A DNA stretch of 64,000 nucleotides from Flavobacteriales bacterium (GTDB taxonomy: Bacteria > Bacteroidota > Bacteroidia > Flavobacteriales_D > CAJJDF01). A program made the position numbers and the translations under genes. The notes under the pieces are model-generated. The model saw only the letters and a list, made by a program, of their open reading frames with translations, was not told the DNA's origin and searched no databases. Each line of letters opens with the position of its first letter. The stretch's first letter is position 1. Positions 37,021-45,437 of the stretch are shown here, piece by piece. The stretch spans positions 62,001 to 126,000 of the forward strand of contig JABAYJ010000008.1 in NCBI GenBank assembly GCA_018609055.1, written 5' to 3'.

Positions 37021-39171
37021 TCAAAAAGTACCTAAATCCTTCATCATAACACTACCCGAACTAAAGTTTCCTGAGTAACTATTCAGTGTCCAAGGACCAC
37101 TCCGCCCCCCAGCTGCCCAAGTATACCAAAGAGATTCATTGTTGGAGCTCCAAGTTCCTTTTTTCATAGCACCAATATCAGTTGCCCGACTTAAGCTAGG
37201 ACCGCATAACATGACGACACCTCCATTTGAATAAAAGCTCAAAAAATAATACATCCGAGTTATTTGTCCAGTTCTTTTATCTCTAACATCAATAGAAGTT
37301 GGATTACCATATGTATCGCTAAGTACAAAAACATGATTAGTTACCGCATTTGCAGCTGAGTTTCTCCTTCTTTTTTTCTCTTCAGCCAATCGCTTTTCTT
37401 CAATCTTTCTTAAGTAAGCATTTCTTTTGACTTGAGTCTTTTTAATAGAATTTGTAATTCTTTTATTTAAGGGAATTGTAACAGGATAATCATTCTTGCA
37501 ATTTTGAGTATAAAGTTTAAGTGCATAATCATAATTAATTTGTGCTACCTGCTGGTCTGCTTCCTTTATTTTTCTTTCAAGTTCTATCAATGAAAGATTT
37601 TTACCATTCTCAAATTCATAAAAATAATTTACATTATTAATATCAGAATACTCAGTTTTTACAAGTTTACCATCAATATAAAAAGATATAGATTTATATT
37701 TAAGACTTTGTCTTGTTTTATTCAATTCAAATTTTGCATCAATTATTTTTTTTGAACCTTCTAAGACTATTAACTGAGATACTTGTCCATTTTTTATTGT
37801 AATTTTCTCAACATTTCCATTTTTGTAGGGTTGATTATAATAAGTGCCTTTATAAGTAAAGCCGGTTAAGTTAAGGAAAGCATCACCTTCATAGGAATTT
37901 TTTAAATAACTTGTTAAGTAGTTTTGATTTTTCAATATTAATGTTCCGGAAAAATTATCAGCAAGCTGAACAATATTTTTTATTACTGGATTATTATTAA
38001 ATGTTTGTCCATCCAAATTTGGGAAATCTAACCTTGCTTGATCTAAAAATTTATTCTGTAATGTTTCACTTTTTAATTTATACAGTTTTCTAATTAAAAA
38101 ATTTGCAATATTTTTATTTTTATTTAAAGATCTTGGCAAATCAGTTACATTTTTGTTTTCTTTTTTTACTTTAATATAAGTCATCCAAAATTCAGAATAA
38201 GCATCATATTTACTTTTTTTAGAATTGACTAGTTTTTTCATTAAAATATCATCAACTTTTAATGAAATTTCTTTATTTCTTTTAATAAAATCTTCATTTG
38301 ATAAAAAACCTTTAAATTTTAATAAATAGTCTGAATTAGCTACTAGAATAGATTCTAGATCATTTTTTTCTTTCCCCTCCTTTATTGCGCTATAAACGAG
38401 TAGTTTATGTACCTCTGTATTGTGAAGAGATCTAGGAAATCTATTAAGAAATTTTTCGAAGCCGGCTACTGTATTTTCTATTTTAACTTCTGCAAATAGT
38501 TTCCTTGCCTCAACCATTTCAACCTTTATTTTTTCTGCTTCAGAAAGAAAATTTGATTGTTGATGAGATTGAATAAATTTATCTATTGCTTTCTCTGATT
38601 CTTTACTTAACGCAATATTTAACTCTAATGAATCTTTGTGATCAATTACTTCTTGTAAAATAAAAGAATGTCCGTAATTATCAATCCAATTTTGAAAAAT
38701 AGCTGGTTTTGTAGCCCCCTTTATTTGATTGTATTCTGCCAACATAAATTCTTGTTTAAACACAAAATGTGCAACAAAATCTTTATCCATGGGAGAAATC
38801 TTGTAAAAATCACTTTTAAAAACATCAATAATTAAAGGAATACCGAAAGTAAAAACACCTAATGAAACATCTTTAACTAGTGCTTTTTTTCTGACTACTC
38901 TTATTGCATCAACTCGGATAGAGTCATAGTTTTCATGAACTAAATAAAGAGATAGATTTTTCTTTTTTAATTTAATGAAATATGCTGAAGCGCTTCCATC
39001 TCGAACTCTAGTTTTTCTTAAATTCTTATCTTCAGAAACTACCCTATAATCATTTAAATTATCTGACTTTATTTGAATTGTATTGTTATTTCTCTTTTCT
39101 GTAGTCTTATAATTATATGATGCACATGATATTGAAAATAATATAAAACTTATTTTTATTAATGATTTCAT
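37021..39171 (-). CDS. Large lipoprotein of unknown function
   Basis: A 716-residue lipoprotein with signal peptide ending FSISC (Cys16). The N-terminal 100 residues look like a PEGA-type beta domain followed by VSLGVFTFGIPLIIDVFK, a common short membrane-near helix. The middle (200-400) is helical and Lys/Asn-rich, perhaps helical repeats. A linker shares EEKRLAEEK with the neighbouring gene, and the last 110 residues (VFVLSDTYGNPTSIDVRDKR to the end) form a separate beta domain. No enzyme motif is recognised. It is transcribed leftward with its neighbours. Confidence 0.6.
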   Translation of the reverse strand: MKSLIKISFILFSISCASYNYKTTEKRNNNTIQIKSDNLNDYRVVSEDKNLRKTRVRDGSASAYFIKLKKKNLSLYLVHENYDSIRVDAIRVVRKKALVKDVSLGVFTFGIPLIIDVFKSDFYKISPMDKDFVAHFVFKQEFMLAEYNQIKGATKPAIFQNWIDNYGHSFILQEVIDHKDSLELNIALSKESEKAIDKFIQSHQQSNFLSEAEKIKVEMVEARKLFAEVKIENTVAGFEKFLNRFPRSLHNTEVHKLLVYSAIKEGKEKNDLESILVANSDYLLKFKGFLSNEDFIKRNKEISLKVDDILMKKLVNSKKSKYDAYSEFWMTYIKVKKENKNVTDLPRSLNKNKNIANFLIRKLYKLKSETLQNKFLDQARLDFPNLDGQTFNNNPVIKNIVQLADNFSGTLILKNQNYLTSYLKNSYEGDAFLNLTGFTYKGTYYNQPYKNGNVEKITIKNGQVSQLIVLEGSKKIIDAKFELNKTRQSLKYKSISFYIDGKLVKTEYSDINNVNYFYEFENGKNLSLIELERKIKEADQQVAQINYDYALKLYTQNCKNDYPVTIPLNKRITNSIKKTQVKRNAYLRKIEEKRLAEEKKRRRNSAANAVTNHVFVLSDTYGNPTSIDVRDKRTGQITRMYYFLSFYSNGGVVMLCGPSLSRATDIGAMKKGTWSSNNESLWYTWAAGGRSGPWTLNSYSGNFSSGSVMMKDLGTF

Positions 39172-39188
39172 TTTTTAAATATTTTATA

Positions 39189-39524
39189 TTAGTAGTAGTC
39201 TTTTAAATTTATTGTTTTTCCTGCAATATCATTAGAAACGCTAAATAAAATTCTTTTTGCTTTACCATCATAAACAACATCCCCTTCATTTCCGGAAAAT
39301 GAAACAGTAGCATAAGGACTAACGCCTGAACAGCAAGCTCCATAACCAGGCTTACTCCCAACTCCTATTGTTACTAAAATATTTTTTGATCCTGTTCCTC
39401 GAATTTTAAAGCTTATTCTCTCACTTGTTTTAATCTCTTTTCTAATAATATTTATAGTAGAAAATGAATGTAGAACAATTGGTAAGCTAAAGAATAGAGC
39501 ACCTATTATTAATATTTTTTTCAT
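39189..39524 (-). CDS. Small secreted protein of unknown function
   Basis: A 111-residue protein with a signal peptide (about 1-20). The mature part has several short strands with SFKIRGTGSKNILVTIGVGS and a Cys-Cys pair (GACCSG). No known domain. It lies 17 bp from the large lipoprotein gene and 28 bp from the DUF1566 gene, in the same direction, so the three may form one operon. It might be a pilin-like or structural envelope protein; this is a guess. Confidence 0.5.
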   Translation of the reverse strand: MKKILIIGALFFSLPIVLHSFSTINIIRKEIKTSERISFKIRGTGSKNILVTIGVGSKPGYGACCSGVSPYATVSFSGNEGDVVYDGKAKRILFSVSNDIAGKTINLKDYY

Positions 39525-39552
39525 AATGTTTTTTTATTAAATATATAAATGA

Positions 39553-40119
39553 TTAAAAAGACCTAACAGCACGAACTGAAAGAGTCACGCCCTTATTTTG
39601 GAGGAACACATAGCCAGCATCGAAAAAGAAGCCAAACGAATTGGTTGCAGTCCTCTCAGTGCTAGACCAATAAGAATCAGTATTTGTGAGTAATGTAAAG
39701 CCACCTTCCCGCAATGCTTTATTAGTTAAGAAACGGTTATTATATAACAAAGCTAACTCATCAATAGAAGGAAGAAACCAATCTCCCCCGAAGCTTCTTA
39801 CATAAGTTGCAGCTGTACTGTTTATCATTAATGATGTATTATAAGCACCATCTTCAGTCCTGTCAGCATTAATTAGTGTTGCTGTATCTTGCCATTTTGC
39901 TAGAGTTTGGTTTTTGTTAACTATTAGTCCATGTTGGTTACCATCACTACCAATGTATATGTAGTAAACAATACCTCCTAAAGTGTCTTTCCCTAGGCTG
40001 AATGGACCAACACCTTCATTTGTATTGTTGTTATGTATCGTTGTGGTTTCCCGTATTATCTCTTTTTTACAAGACATAAAAACAAATGTTGCAACTAAAA
40101 TAAAAATACTTTTTTTCAT
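39553..40119 (-). CDS. DUF1566 (Lcl-like) lipoprotein
   Basis: A 188-residue lipoprotein: signal peptide ending VFMSC (Cys17). The mature part has the DUF1566 hallmarks: GGIVYYI, WFLPSIDELALLYNN, YWSSTERTATNSFGFFFDAGY and the end VRAVRSF. This domain belongs to the Lcl C-terminal fold, seen in adhesins and secreted proteins of unknown ligand. The gene starts directly downstream of a duplicated copy of the histidine kinase 3' end. It is leftward. Confidence 0.8.
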   Translation of the reverse strand: MKKSIFILVATFVFMSCKKEIIRETTTIHNNNTNEGVGPFSLGKDTLGGIVYYIYIGSDGNQHGLIVNKNQTLAKWQDTATLINADRTEDGAYNTSLMINSTAATYVRSFGGDWFLPSIDELALLYNNRFLTNKALREGGFTLLTNTDSYWSSTERTATNSFGFFFDAGYVFLQNKGVTLSVRAVRSF

Positions 40120-40404
40120 GTTTTTTTTTTAAAATTAATATGTTAAAAAAACAAACTTCTATCGAAAGAAAAACTGCAATTTATTTTAAGTGCCTGTTTC
40201 TTTATTAAACGTTATTCCCTTAATCTATAGTGAAATACTATATTAATTTCAGTTCCACTTGAATTAGAACTTACGGACAACCTATTTTTTGAATTCAATA
40301 AGGCTAATCGCTCTGATATCAATTTTAATCCTTTAGAAGATTCTTTTGGTTGAGCGTCAAAACCAATTCCGTTATCTCGAATTGTAGCAATTAATGAAGT
40401 AACC
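40117..40404 (-). repeat. Duplicated kinase 3' end and lipoprotein leader, copy 1
   Basis: This 288-bp stretch matches 40727-41014 (offset about 610). It holds a lipoprotein gene start, its A-rich leader, and the last 64 codons of a histidine kinase. Copy 2 carries the real kinase end; copy 1 is the extra one. They differ by scattered substitutions and small gaps. Confidence 0.85.
40212..40404 (-). pseudogene. Copy of the histidine kinase C-terminus
   Basis: Translates to LIATIRDNGIGFDAQPKESS and the following GLKLISERLALLNSKNRL through HYRLRE, almost identical to the end of the kinase at 40823-43831. Only the last part of the ATPase domain is present (G1 box DNGIGFD); the upstream codons (to 40424) are unrelated. 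It cannot be a working kinase and is best seen as the by-product of a duplication. Confidence 0.85.
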
Positions 40405-40465
40405 AAATTAAAGAAATCTAACAAACGTCAGAGAAACGTACCGATTGAAATCTGATCAAGGCAAA

Positions 40466-40494
40466 GCAAAAAGAGCAACCAAAATTTGCTGCTC
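40466..40494 (-). terminator. Terminator of the 70-residue lipoprotein gene
   Basis: Read leftward, GAGCAGC pairs with GTTGCTC around an AT-rich loop, followed by five T's. It lies about 25 bp after the stop at 40519. Confidence 0.6.
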
Positions 40495-40518
40495 ATTTTA
40501 ACATAAATAAAAAGACAA

Positions 40519-40731
40519 TTACTTCAATTCACATGTTGTTGTGCTCATTGACGAGGATATACTTATGTTTTCACATGCGTCTTTTGCATCTCTTTTATTT
40601 TTAGCCGCAATGGAGTTGTTAATTATTGAAGTTTGACCTAAAGTGTTCTGAGTACACTCACATTCGTAATATTTCGTACAAGAAGAAAGAAGAATAATTG
40701 AAATTCCAATGATAAAGATAGTTTTTTTCAT
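40519..40731 (-). CDS. Small lipoprotein
   Basis: A 70-residue protein with a signal peptide ending LLSSC (Cys18) and a Cys-rich mature part (YECECTQN, DACENIS, TTTCELK). Four cysteines may form disulfides. No known family. It starts directly downstream of the kinase gene, in the leader that is copied again before the DUF1566 gene. The position suggests a cargo inserted at a recombinogenic slot beside the kinase. Confidence 0.65.
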   Translation of the reverse strand: MKKTIFIIGISIILLSSCTKYYECECTQNTLGQTSIINNSIAAKNKRDAKDACENISISSSMSTTTCELK

Positions 40732-41014
40732 GATTTTTTTTTAAAATTAATAGGTAAAAGAACAAACTTCTATGGGAAGAAAAACTGCAATTTATTTTAA
40801 GTGGCTGTTTCTTTATTTACCGTTATTCCCTTAATCTATGGTGAAATACTATATTAATTTCAGTTCCATTTGAATTAGAACTTACGGATAAACTATTTTT
40901 TGAATTCAATAAAGCTAATCTCTCTGATATCAATTTTAATCCTTTAGATGATTCTTTTGGTTGAGCGTCAAAACCAATACCGTTATCTCGAATTGTCACA
41001 ATTAATGAAGAAAC
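40727..41014 (-). repeat. Duplicated kinase 3' end and lipoprotein leader, copy 2
   Basis: Partner of 40117-40404. It spans the start of the 70-residue lipoprotein gene, the leader, and the true 3' end of the kinase gene. Confidence 0.85.
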
Positions 41015-43831
41015 TGATACTTGAAAATTAATTGCAATAAACTGATGTTCAATTTCCTCATCAAAGGCATGCTCAAAGCAGTTTTCAAGAATTGGCTGTA
41101 AAATCATTGGAGGGATAACCGTTTCAGAAAATTTTATATCTTGTGATTTTTGAACTTTAAACTTTACTTTATTTCCAAATCGTAGATTTTGAATCTTCAC
41201 AAATAGTTTTAAAAATTCTATTTCTTCTTTTAAACTTATTTCTTTTCTTGAAGAATAATCAAGAGATTTCCGCATCAGTGAAGCAAAGCTATTCATGTAA
41301 TTCAGGGAGCTATCAATGTCATTATCAATAACAAAATTTTGAATTGCATTTAATGAATTAAACACGAAATGAGGATTCATTTGACTTTTTAGTGCCTCTA
41401 GTTTTGCTTCTGAAACTTTCATTTCAAGTTTCGCTCTTTCCCTTTGAATTTGAGTTTTTCTATTGAAATTTTTCTTTAATCCAATATAAATAATGAAAAC
41501 AAACAAAAAACTTACGAATAGATAGAAAAATGGAATTTGCCAAAAAGGAGATTTAATTTGAAATTCTGACAAAATTAAAATTTCCCTAATTCCATTATAC
41601 TCATCAATAAGCTGAACTTCCAATTTATAGTTACCAGAAGGGACAAATGGCAAGGTCACCTTGTTTGATTGGTTATAACTAATTAATTCAGACCAATTAT
41701 TGTTTTCAAGTCCGTTGATACGGTAGGAGAAATACACTTTTTTTGGGAATTTTATACCCACTCCACCCAATTCAAATTCCAAATCATTTTCGAAATAATC
41801 AAGAGTAATTTGCTCTTTATCGTGTATTGATCTTTGTTTGCCATTCACTTCTAAAGACGAGACAAATAAACATGTTTTTACTCTATTTGCTAAATAATTT
41901 GGTATGTCAATCGAAGTGTATGAGTTCTCGGCAACTAAAAACAAGTTGCTGTCTTGTAAATAAATCTCTTTCAGTGCTTTCCCATCGAATCCTTGTTCTT
42001 CATCCAAAAATATGATATTACCAGATGATAAATCATACAAAGTAAGTCCTTTATTTGTTCCAACTATAATGATAGAGTCATATTGCGATAAACCTACCAC
42101 TGTTTGTCCATGAATCGTCTCCGATTCCAATATTTTACTGAAAGAAATGTTTTTGTCCTTTAAAAAAAGTTGATAGATATTTCCTAAATAATCCGCTAAT
42201 AGAAATGAACTCTCAGAGTTTTTAAAAGCCTTTACAAATTCTCGCACTTTTATCTTCTTATTTTTAAGTAATGAAACAAAAGTGTCTGATTGCAGAAGAT
42301 AAAGGCCTTTGAACCTACTCACTCCAAAAAGAGAAGAATCGATTTCTATGAATTGAATAATATCCCTTGGATTATTTGAATTTCTTAGATCAAAAGAATG
42401 AGCGATTATTTCCTCATTACGAAGATTGATTCTTTTTAAACTTGCGTAAGGAGTTTGAACAAATAACTCCTCATTTCTATTTAAATAAAACCCTGAAATA
42501 GTTGATAAAGGAAAATATTGATTGAGCTGATACTTATGATTCTTTATTTTGAAAAGAAAAAGGCCAAGTGTCGTATTCACATAAACATCACCATCTAGTG
42601 AAGAAATCTCAGTGATAGAAAAATCTTTAAATTTTTTAATGTTTTTAAGAGAAAACTGCCTCAGAGCTTTGAAAGTTTTAATTTGTTTGGCAAGGTTGTT
42701 TGTGTTAATTTGTGAATAGGCAAAAGATAAAAAATCTTCTAGTCGGTATTGACCAATTTCTCCATTATTAGCAAATTCAATGTGATCCGAATAACCAAAT
42801 AATTCAGTTGAATTATTCGGTCTTAAATAAAATTGTAGGTTTTGTTTTAAATAAGTGGAAACAGTATTACTCATATCAATGAGAAATAGTCCCTTGTCCA
42901 ATGAGCAAATAATTAACTGGTTAATTCTTGGTGAATACTTTATGCTGTATATCGATTTTGAGGTTACACCAAATAATTCATTCAGACTTTTCATCTTGTG
43001 ATTTGTGACATCAAAAATCCCACCGTTATCAATATTTACTCCCCAAGCCGCTGCAAGTATCTTACCATTTACGGTTTGAAAATCCCAAATAACCGAGTTT
43101 CCGTGAGAAATAGAATGAGGTTTATCACTTAAAAAATCTTTTATCCCAATTTTGTGAATACTATTTCTCTTTTCAGGATTCCCATCCTTAGAGTAGTAAA
43201 GCGTGTCGTTTATTATTTCAGTACAAAAAATATTCTCATCAGCATTAACTTTTATTAGCCTCTCTTCCCCTATTTGATAGGTTCCATGTTTGTAACCTGC
43301 GCAATAAACAGTATTTTGGTATATAAAAAAATCCATTACCTGAAGACGAAAATCAGATAATTGATAGTTCTTAATTACTTTGGTTGTGGTGTTTACAACA
43401 GATACTCCATTATGAGTTCCAACGAACAGGTTATTCTCATGATAAAACAGTTTCCTCACGCTATTTTGGACCAATCCATCTTTTTCTGATACAGAAACAA
43501 AGGTATCGCCTTCTAAATAAGCTATTCCTCCTCCATAAGTTCCAATCCAAATTGTCTGGTTGTCGTCTTCCGTTATTTGCCAACAATTATTATGTGGTAT
43601 TCCCTCTTTTTCTGTAAATGTTCTAATCCGACTACCTCTTACTTCGGCAATCCCATTTTCGGTTGCCACCCATATAGAACCAGAATAAGAAAGTAATGCA
43701 TCATAAACTTTGTTACTTGGTAATCCATCTCTAACTGAAACATTTCTGTTTGGAATAAGTTGCCCGTATCCGTTAGAAAAAAGCAAAACAAGGATAAAGA
43801 TCGTGAGTTTATTTGCCCAATATTTTTTCAA
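40823..43831 (-). CDS. Propeller-sensor histidine kinase (LytS-type)
   Basis: A 1002-residue sensor. Signal peptide (1-23), then about 14 regulator-propeller repeats (LPSNKVYDALLSYSGSIWVA, IPHNNCWQITEDDNQTIWIG, GLVQNSVRKLFYHENNLFVG) probably forming two periplasmic beta-propellers. A YYY domain follows (about 690-760), one membrane helix (about 765-787), a coiled coil, the LytS-type phospho-acceptor NPHFVFNSLNAIQ, the N box PMILQPILENCFEHAF, and G box DNGIGFD. It likely senses an extracellular polymer or envelope signal and phosphorylates the LytTR regulator, whose gene overlaps its start by 23 bp. Confidence 0.9.
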   Translation of the reverse strand: MKKYWANKLTIFILVLLFSNGYGQLIPNRNVSVRDGLPSNKVYDALLSYSGSIWVATENGIAEVRGSRIRTFTEKEGIPHNNCWQITEDDNQTIWIGTYGGGIAYLEGDTFVSVSEKDGLVQNSVRKLFYHENNLFVGTHNGVSVVNTTTKVIKNYQLSDFRLQVMDFFIYQNTVYCAGYKHGTYQIGEERLIKVNADENIFCTEIINDTLYYSKDGNPEKRNSIHKIGIKDFLSDKPHSISHGNSVIWDFQTVNGKILAAAWGVNIDNGGIFDVTNHKMKSLNELFGVTSKSIYSIKYSPRINQLIICSLDKGLFLIDMSNTVSTYLKQNLQFYLRPNNSTELFGYSDHIEFANNGEIGQYRLEDFLSFAYSQINTNNLAKQIKTFKALRQFSLKNIKKFKDFSITEISSLDGDVYVNTTLGLFLFKIKNHKYQLNQYFPLSTISGFYLNRNEELFVQTPYASLKRINLRNEEIIAHSFDLRNSNNPRDIIQFIEIDSSLFGVSRFKGLYLLQSDTFVSLLKNKKIKVREFVKAFKNSESSFLLADYLGNIYQLFLKDKNISFSKILESETIHGQTVVGLSQYDSIIIVGTNKGLTLYDLSSGNIIFLDEEQGFDGKALKEIYLQDSNLFLVAENSYTSIDIPNYLANRVKTCLFVSSLEVNGKQRSIHDKEQITLDYFENDLEFELGGVGIKFPKKVYFSYRINGLENNNWSELISYNQSNKVTLPFVPSGNYKLEVQLIDEYNGIREILILSEFQIKSPFWQIPFFYLFVSFLFVFIIYIGLKKNFNRKTQIQRERAKLEMKVSEAKLEALKSQMNPHFVFNSLNAIQNFVIDNDIDSSLNYMNSFASLMRKSLDYSSRKEISLKEEIEFLKLFVKIQNLRFGNKVKFKVQKSQDIKFSETVIPPMILQPILENCFEHAFDEEIEHQFIAINFQVSVSSLIVTIRDNGIGFDAQPKESSKGLKLISERLALLNSKNSLSVSSNSNGTEINIVFHHRLRE

Positions 43832-44561
43832 TTACTTGAGTTTTTTTTCGGCTCGAAATAGGGAGCTTTTCGTTGTTTGTAAGGATGACATAACTGCCAT
43901 CGGCATGGGTGTATCCTTTTATAAAATTCACATTGACCAAAAAAGATTTATGAATTCTTAAAAAAAAATCTTTAGGTAATAGTTCTTCTACATTTTTTAG
44001 TGTTTTCGCAATAGTAAAACTGCTCTCATCCATTTGCTTTATGACTGTATAGTTCGTGTCAGCTTTGCAATAAATTATCGCATTGCTTTTAATTAACTTA
44101 TATCCTTCAGAAACTGGAAATGCAATTTTTGGATAAGGATTAATATTGGTATTCATATTATCCAACAAAATCCGTATTCTATCTAATTCATTTTGATATT
44201 TTGTTTTCTTTTCAAATTTCTTAATTGCAGTACCTAACTCAATATGATTAATCGGTTTTAGCAAATAGTCCAACGCACTTTGTTTAATTGCCTCTAAAGC
44301 AAATTCAGAATATGCCGTAGTGAAAATAACTTCAAAATCTATGGATTTAATTTTTTTTAACAATTCAAATCCAGAACCACCTTGCATTTTGATATCTAAA
44401 AAAACTAAGTGTGGTTTTTGAAGCTTTATTTGCTCGAAACCTTGCTCAATATTACCGACTTTGTGCACAACAACAAATTTATTAGGAAAATATCGGTTTA
44501 AGAGTTTTTCCAAAAACTCTCTTGCAGGTTGTTCATCATCAATTATTAGAGTTTTTATCAT
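43809..44561 (-). CDS. LytTR-family response regulator
   Basis: A 250-residue regulator. The receiver domain has acidic DDE at 8-10, phospho-acceptor Asp56 (LVFLDIKMQGGSG) and YLLKPI near residue 105. The LytTR DNA-binding domain covers about 145-245 (IIYCKADTNYTVI, FFLRIHKSFLVNVNFI). LytTR regulators bind paired direct repeats. It is the first gene of a two-gene operon; its 3' end overlaps the kinase start. It probably controls the lipoprotein and secreted cargo genes. Confidence 0.92.
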   Translation of the reverse strand: MIKTLIIDDEQPAREFLEKLLNRYFPNKFVVVHKVGNIEQGFEQIKLQKPHLVFLDIKMQGGSGFELLKKIKSIDFEVIFTTAYSEFALEAIKQSALDYLLKPINHIELGTAIKKFEKKTKYQNELDRIRILLDNMNTNINPYPKIAFPVSEGYKLIKSNAIIYCKADTNYTVIKQMDESSFTIAKTLKNVEELLPKDFFLRIHKSFLVNVNFIKGYTHADGSYVILTNNEKLPISSRKKTQVIEKILGK

Positions 44562-44682
44562 TATTAAAAATAATCAATATTCTGATAAATTTCGGTATCA
44601 ATTTATTTAAAGTAGTTATTTGTTGATTTATCGATTAACGTATATTGGTATAGAAACAAGAGTTCAAATAGAAACTAAAAAT

Positions 44683-44714
44683 AACAAAAAGCCATCTTAA
44701 TATGGCTTTTTGTT
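44683..44714. terminator. Bidirectional hairpin terminator
   Basis: AACAAAAAGCCAT (44683-44695) pairs perfectly with ATGGCTTTTTGTT (44702-44714) around a six-base loop, with T runs on both strands. No intact gene ends here now, so it probably belonged to a gene that has been lost. Confidence 0.75.
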
Positions 44715-44810
44715 GACTCACTAGGACGATTAAAAGTTAGGCTGTAACTAATTTGAATACTGTGACTCTCTATTTTTGGTGTCAAATGGGTAACACAGAA
44801 AATAGTTGTT

Positions 44811-44909
44811 TTAGTATTTATTAAACTTTTCAGTTTTTAATACTTCGTTATTTTCTCCTTTTACTAACAAGATATAACTCCCGGCTTTCAAATTAAAAAC
44901 ATCAAGTGA
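44811..44909 (-). pseudogene. Fragment of a second T9SS sorting domain
   Basis: Leftward translation reads SLDVFNLKAGSYILLVKGEN then NEVLKTEKFNKY and a stop at 44811-44813. This is the tail of a type A sorting domain (LKAGSYILLV). The upstream part of the gene is missing. Confidence 0.65.
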
Positions 44910-45071
44910 CGTGACACCATCTCAATAAGAGAAACGATAGCAAAAGAGAAAACAAACAAGAATAAGTGAGAGTAAACCTTATAAAACAAGGTATTTAAAA
45001 CTACTATTATTCTCACTACTTGGTTACGGATTTTCGTAATATCCATTTTTCCAACAAAAACGTCCTGGGTT

Positions 45072-45167
45072 CTAGGGTATCCCTTGCAGGAACTTTGGGT
45101 TGAATTCCAAATTTTCAAGTTGATTTAGATCCTTCAAAAAGTTTGAACTCTCAACACTTGAGGTCAC
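45072..45167 (-). pseudogene. Recombinase A coding tail, separated by integration
   Basis: Starting at the GTGACC core, leftward translation gives VTSSVESSNFLKDLNQLENL and then EFNPKFLQGIP and a stop at 45072-45074. If joined to the recombinase A body at 34992 the frame is continuous (DQFSAIVTSSVESSN). The region downstream of recombinase C (46021-46080) encodes the similar VTSSAESSNLLSDLNELNYF. This ties both ends of the element to one original gene. Confidence 0.7.
45162..45167. other. Right attachment core (attR), GGTCAC
   Basis: The same hexamer as at 34986-34991. A 32-bp direct repeat ending in this core (CTCTCAACACTTGAGGTCAC here, CTCTCAGCACTTGAGGTCAC near 46080) marks two recombinase tails of one family. 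Confidence 0.6.
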
Positions 45168-45202
45168 AAAAAAAAAGCTTCAGTTTTACTGGGGCTTTTT
45201 TT
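45168..45202 (+). terminator. Displaced terminator, probably once that of tRNA-Arg
   Basis: An A run plus GC and TTCAGT pairs with ACTGGGGC and a T run (about 15 bp with two G-U pairs). It begins directly after the right attachment core, exactly where the chromosome beyond the tRNA would resume. So it probably ended tRNA-Arg transcripts before the element arrived. Confidence 0.65.
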
Positions 45203-45222
45203 GTTTTAAGGCGGCTCTATCT

Positions 45223-45373
45223 GGTTCTGTCGCATTAACTAAACAATCACTATTTGAAGCCTAATTCATACAAAACAAAAAATCATAAACCGTTGAACTA
45301 ATGTGCGATAACTTTTTAAACATTCAAAGAATTTGATGAAAAATGGTCGAAAAATAATTAATGCGACAGAACC
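45223..45373. mobile_element. 151-bp MITE-like element, copy 1
   Basis: Perfect 16-bp terminal inverted repeats GGTTCTGTCGCATTAA. Length is 151 bp, exactly that of the copy at 46879-47029, to which its complement aligns along much of the interior (shared ATTATTTTT, TTTTTCA, AAAAAGTT). No gene inside. No target-site duplication is seen. Ends recall IS6-family elements, so it may be moved by an IS transposase elsewhere. Confidence 0.75.
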
Positions 45374-45437
45374 TCAGAAAATACATAAAAAACAATTAAC
45401 TTAGTTAACTAAAATTTTAACTAAAAAAACAAACAAA

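Larger units (their letters stand above)
34986..45167. mobile_element. Integrated element at tRNA-Arg, about 10.2 kb, serine-recombinase type
   Basis: Bounded by GGTCAC at 34986-34991 and 45162-45167. Left end: recombinase body reading out into the tRNA. Right end: the recombinase coding tail (45072-45167), followed by a strong terminator that would have belonged to the tRNA. Joining the two ends restores an uninterrupted recombinase frame. Cargo: lipoproteins, mosaic secreted proteins, a propeller histidine kinase and a LytTR regulator, all leftward. No transfer or replication gene is seen. The N-terminal catalytic part of the recombinase is missing, so it is probably immobile. Confidence 0.7.
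44562..45437. other. Intergenic region of gene remnants, no intact gene
   Basis: An 876-bp stretch without an intact gene. It holds the region upstream of the regulator, a bidirectional terminator (44683-44714), a T9SS fragment (44811-44909), the recombinase tail with the right attachment core (45072-45167), a second terminator (45168-45202), and a 151-bp inverted-repeat element (45223-45373). In 44910-45071 I recognise nothing; a 76-codon leftward frame there is not convincing. Confidence 0.6.

Noticed and set aside
44888..45118. A 76-codon leftward open frame.
   Set aside because: It overlaps the recombinase tail and T9SS remnant in other frames, has no recognised domain and an unlikely composition; no start context supports it.
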